The notes under the pieces are model-generated. The model did no database searches. It was not told the origin of the DNA and was given only the letters and a program-made list of their open reading frames with translations. 8,825 nt of DNA from CAZLPY01 sp964561525. GTDB lineage: Bacteria > Patescibacteriota > UBA1384 > CAJBMM01. Below, piece after piece: positions 7,258-8,825 of this stretch (position 1 is the stretch's first letter; every line of letters starts with the position of its first letter). The stretch lies in contig CAZLPY010000045.1 of NCBI GenBank assembly GCA_964561525.1, positions 1 through 8,825 on the forward strand, read 5' to 3'. A program made the translations under genes and the position numbers.

Positions 7258-8325
7258 ATGCCTGCCACCGTTTCACCCGAAATGGCACGCTTGCTTGATC
7301 AAACCATTTCAGGCAGTGCTTCAGATTTACACATCGTTGTTGGTATAAACCCGACGCTCCGTATTGATGGAGCGCTCACTCCGCTCGCTGATGAGCCGCT
7401 GATCGATCCAAAGCAGGCTGAAACTTTGGTGATGGGTTTGCTCGATGAACAAATGCGTGACAATTTTGTACAGCGCAAGGAGTTTGACTTTTCGTTTGGC
7501 TACAAGGAATATCGATTTCGGGCAAACGCCTACTATCAATCTGGCACCATGGCGTTGTCGCTCCGTTTAATTCCGCTTGAAATTCGCAATTTTTCGCAGC
7601 TTGGATTGCCGCCGGTGCTCGAGCGCTTTGCATCCGCTGGCCAGGGGTTTGTCATTATTACCGGACCGACTGGCCATGGCAAATCCACTACCCTGGCCGC
7701 GATGATGAACGTAATTAATGAAACCCGGCGTGGCCGCATTATTACCATTGAAGATCCGATTGAATACGTATTTAAGCATAAAAAGAGTATTGTAACCCAG
7801 CGAGAGCTTGGGCAGGATACCAACTCGTTTGCTCGAGCGCTCCGTGCCAGCTTACGTGAGGATCCGGACGTCGTACTAATCGGTGAGATGCGTGATCTGG
7901 AAACGGTAGAGGCAGCTTTGACTATTGCAGAAACAGGACACTTGGTTTTTACCACTTTGCATACCAACTCTGCGGCGCAAACTGCGGATCGCATCATTGA
8001 CATCTTCCCGCCTCATCAGCAGCAACAGGTGCGGGCACAGCTCGCAAGCGTGTTGCTTGGAGTTATCTCACAGCGACTGATTCCGAAGATTGGCGGGGGG
8101 CGCACGGTAGCTGCCGAGCTGATGATTGCCAACTCGGCGGTGCGAAATACGATTCGTGAAGGCAAAACGCATCAACTGCCAAATATTATTCAGACCAGTG
8201 CAGCGGAAGGGATGATTAGTTTGGACAAAGTGTTGGCGGAGTTAGTGAGCAAAGGCGAAATCACCATCGACAACGCCTTGATGTGGGCTATCGACCCGAA
8301 GGCGTTGAAAATGATGGTGTATTAG
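7258..8325 (+). CDS. pilT: PilT type IV pilus retraction ATPase, 355 aa
   Basis: PilT is the hexameric ATPase that depolymerises the pilus and drives twitching, surface contact and DNA uptake. Length and motifs are those of the family: N-terminal PAS-like region with SGSASDLHIVVG and RIDG (~18-52), Walker A GPTGHGKS (residues 136-143), Asp box IITIEDPIEY, Walker B VVLIGEMRD (205-213), His box ETGHLVFTTLHTNSA and the PilT signature AVRNTIREGK (294-303) followed by THQLPNIIQTS. There is no zinc tetracysteine, as expected for PilT and unlike PilB. The Walker A loop carries His (residue 140) where Ser is usual; the catalytic Lys and Ser are intact. It has its own promoter and a strong Shine-Dalgarno, so retraction can be expressed separately from the pilB operon. 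The stop codon lies inside a perfect 14-bp hairpin. Confidence 0.96.
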   Translation: MPATVSPEMARLLDQTISGSASDLHIVVGINPTLRIDGALTPLADEPLIDPKQAETLVMGLLDEQMRDNFVQRKEFDFSFGYKEYRFRANAYYQSGTMALSLRLIPLEIRNFSQLGLPPVLERFASAGQGFVIITGPTGHGKSTTLAAMMNVINETRRGRIITIEDPIEYVFKHKKSIVTQRELGQDTNSFARALRASLREDPDVVLIGEMRDLETVEAALTIAETGHLVFTTLHTNSAAQTADRIIDIFPPHQQQQVRAQLASVLLGVISQRLIPKIGGGRTVAAELMIANSAVRNTIREGKTHQLPNIIQTSAAEGMISLDKVLAELVSKGEITIDNALMWAIDPKALKMMVY

Positions 8326-8346
8326 CGCTACCGCGCTAATACACCA
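8315..8346 (+). terminator. Perfect 14-bp hairpin over the pilT stop; possible terminator or 3'-end stabiliser
   Basis: Arms 8315-8328 and 8333-8346 are fully complementary (TGGTGTATTAGCGC with its inverse) around a TACC loop. The 5' arm contains the last two codons and the TAG stop (8323-8325) of pilT. No T-run follows, so it does not fit the classical intrinsic terminator. Roles in transcript 3'-end protection or partial attenuation before pilC are equally possible. Confidence 0.4.
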
Positions 8347-8353
8347 CTGACTA

Positions 8354-8422
8354 TCATGGCATAGTTGCGAATTTGTGAGCAACTACAACCAGATACGAAC
8401 TTTGTGAGTATCTATGCCATGA
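8354..8422 (+). ncRNA. Candidate structured RNA element: three-way junction with twin loops
   Basis: An outer stem pairs 8354-8361 with 8415-8422 (TCATGGCA/TGCCATGA). It can extend to 11 bp at the expense of the inner stems. Inside are stem 2 (TAGTTGC 8362-8368 with GCAACTA 8379-8385) and stem 3 (AGATAC 8391-8396 with GTATCT 8408-8413). All pairs are canonical. The two hairpin loops are nearly the same: GAATTTGTGA and GAACTTTGTGA, each closed by C-G. It lies in the pilT-pilC spacer. I match it to no known riboswitch family. It could be a regulatory RNA, a protein-binding RNA or an inverted DNA-binding site. Confidence 0.4.
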
Positions 8423-8595
8423 AGGAAGATGGTATATTTATAAGGAGGAGCAGTTGCACATTAGATGCGAGTTGGAGCGAGCACCTATTCCACGAGTGAA
8501 GATGGCATATTGATGTGAGCATCCTGATCCATGGATGAAGACGATTCAGCGAATTCACGAGTGTCGACCTGACGAAATGAATATGGTGTACTGAT
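8356..8595 (+). repeat. Degenerate tandem units, ~73-nt period
   Basis: ATGG(T/C)(A/G)TA marks recur at 8356, 8429, 8502 and 8583 (steps 73, 73, 81). Around the second and third marks, bases 8409-8441 and 8482-8514 match at ~25 of 33 positions at exact 73-nt offset, including GAAGATGG(T/C)ATATT. CACGAGTG (8491-8498, 8556-8563) also recurs before the third and fourth marks. The fourth mark is weaker (GAATATGGTGTACTGAT, 8579-8595). The motif resembles the last codons of pilT. Confidence 0.45.
8454..8513 (+). CDS. Possible 19-residue ORF behind a strong Shine-Dalgarno
   Basis: TTG 8454 follows AAGGAGGAG (8442-8450) at a suitable distance and opens 19 codons ending TGA 8511-8513, with the peptide ending APIPRVKMAY. 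That tail resembles the PilT C-terminus (AIDPKALKMMVY), so the frame may be a relic of a duplicated pilT 3' end rather than a functional gene. The start is non-ATG and coding character is weak. Confidence 0.2.
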   Translation: MHIRCELERAPIPRVKMAY

Positions 8596-8647
8596 GGAAT
8601 GAGTACCCATACCTCAAGCGAAGTTGATTTAAAGAAATTTTGATATT

Positions 8648-8825
8648 ATGGCTAAATTTACCTACGAAGCAAAAAATGACCGCGGACAATTAGTTAAAGG
8701 TGAGGTTCAGGCGACCAACGAAACGGCGGCCGAAAAACTCCTGCTACGCAATAAACTAATTGTAGTCAGTTTAGAGCCGGAAAAATCGTTCTTAAGTGTG
8801 CTCAAATTTTCGGGCAAAATAGGGG
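8648..8825 (+). CDS. pilC: PilC/GspF type IV pilus platform protein, N-terminal part only
   Basis: The first 59 residues are present and the frame runs off the window. They show the classic PilC/GspF start: M-A-K-F-T-Y-E-A-K-N-D-R-G, then V-K-G-E-V-Q-A-T-N-E-T-A-A-E-K-L-L-L-R-N-K-L-I-V-V, the (F/Y)-x-Y-x-A-x-(D/N)-x-x-G-x-x-x-x-G pattern followed by the (A/E)-x-x-L-L-x-x-x-x-L helix. PilC is the polytopic inner-membrane platform on which PilB and PilT act; its membrane segments lie beyond the window. ATG 8648 is the natural start, but there is no good Shine-Dalgarno (only purines AAAGAAA at 8631-8637), in contrast to pilT. Order pilB-pilT-pilC is the standard T4P arrangement. Confidence 0.93.
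   Translation, partial: MAKFTYEAKNDRGQLVKGEVQATNETAAEKLLLRNKLIVVSLEPEKSFLSVLKFSGKIG

Larger units (their letters stand above)
8326..8647 (+). other. 322-bp pilT-pilC spacer: structured, repetitive, no convincing gene
   Basis: No frame here has convincing coding features. The spacer holds the 3' arm of the pilT-stop hairpin, the nested-hairpin candidate at 8354-8422, degenerate 73-nt units with phase marks ATGG at 8356, 8429, 8502 and 8583, a strong orphan Shine-Dalgarno (AAGGAGGAG, 8442-8450), and a bulged hairpin at 8582-8611 (TATGG, bulged T, GTACT paired with AGTAC, CCATA; 9-nt loop). No good -35/-10 pair for pilC was found. Confidence 0.6.

Noticed and set aside
7536..8003. 155-aa minus-strand frame within pilT
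   Set aside because: Antisense shadow of a strongly conserved ATPase core; no start signal and no family resemblance. Other minus-strand frames in the window are likewise shadows.
8354..8422. Purine or other known riboswitch
   Set aside because: The three-way junction shape is suggestive, but the junction and loop sequences do not match the purine consensus or other families I can recall.
8454..8459. Third TTGCAC as a -35 box before pilC
   Set aside because: No -10-like hexamer 16-19 bp downstream.
8419..8499. 26-codon ATG frame in the pilT-pilC spacer
   Set aside because: No Shine-Dalgarno before ATG 8419, and it overlaps the repeat and hairpin elements; likely chance.
8356..8586. CRISPR array
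   Set aside because: Units are degenerate, only four marks exist, similarity runs across the would-be spacers, and no cas genes are present.

Overview
The window is a type IV pilus (T4P) assembly locus with every gene on the + strand. The organism looks like a member of the Candidate Phyla Radiation (Patescibacteria, possibly Saccharibacteria-like). The grounds are a compact run of pilN-like, pilO-like, small membrane protein, pilB, pilT and pilC with no secretin gene in view, next to secreted DUF11-like proteins. TGA is used as a normal stop. This is inference from layout; no marker gene fixes the taxon. A 10-N run at 5520-5529 shows that this is a scaffolded draft assembly.

Layout. Bases 1-580 hold the 3' end of a secreted or surface protein with a DUF11-like beta-sandwich. 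At 591-2429 is a complete secreted protein of 612 aa with a signal peptide, a DUF11-like segment and a C-terminal region resembling pilus-tip (PilX-like) proteins. A promoter (TTGCAC-N18-TATACT) at 2515-2544 then starts the machinery operon: a possible 12-codon leader ORF, pilN-like (2610-3314), pilO-like (3311-3916), an 88-aa single-pass membrane protein (3932-4198) and the extension ATPase pilB (4208-7082, broken by the assembly gap). A second promoter with exactly the same hexamers and spacing (7196-7225) drives the retraction ATPase pilT (7258-8325). After a 322-bp non-coding spacer comes the start of the platform protein gene pilC (8648 to the window edge).

How the parts work together (family knowledge): PilN and PilO form the membrane alignment subcomplex, PilC is the inner-membrane platform, PilB powers pilin polymerisation and PilT powers retraction. 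The secreted proteins upstream could be pilus-associated tip or adhesion proteins, which is inference from position and C-terminal pattern.

The least ordinary parts are: (1) PilB's unusually long N-terminal half, with three copies of a GspE/MshEN-type alpha/beta subdomain; (2) the pilT-pilC spacer, with a perfect 14-bp hairpin over the pilT stop codon, a three-way-junction-like fold whose two hairpin loops are nearly identical, and degenerate tandem units 73 nt apart that resemble the 3' end of pilT; (3) two identical core promoters separating assembly from retraction genes; (4) a hairpin-covered leader ORF that overlaps the pilN start as ATGA.
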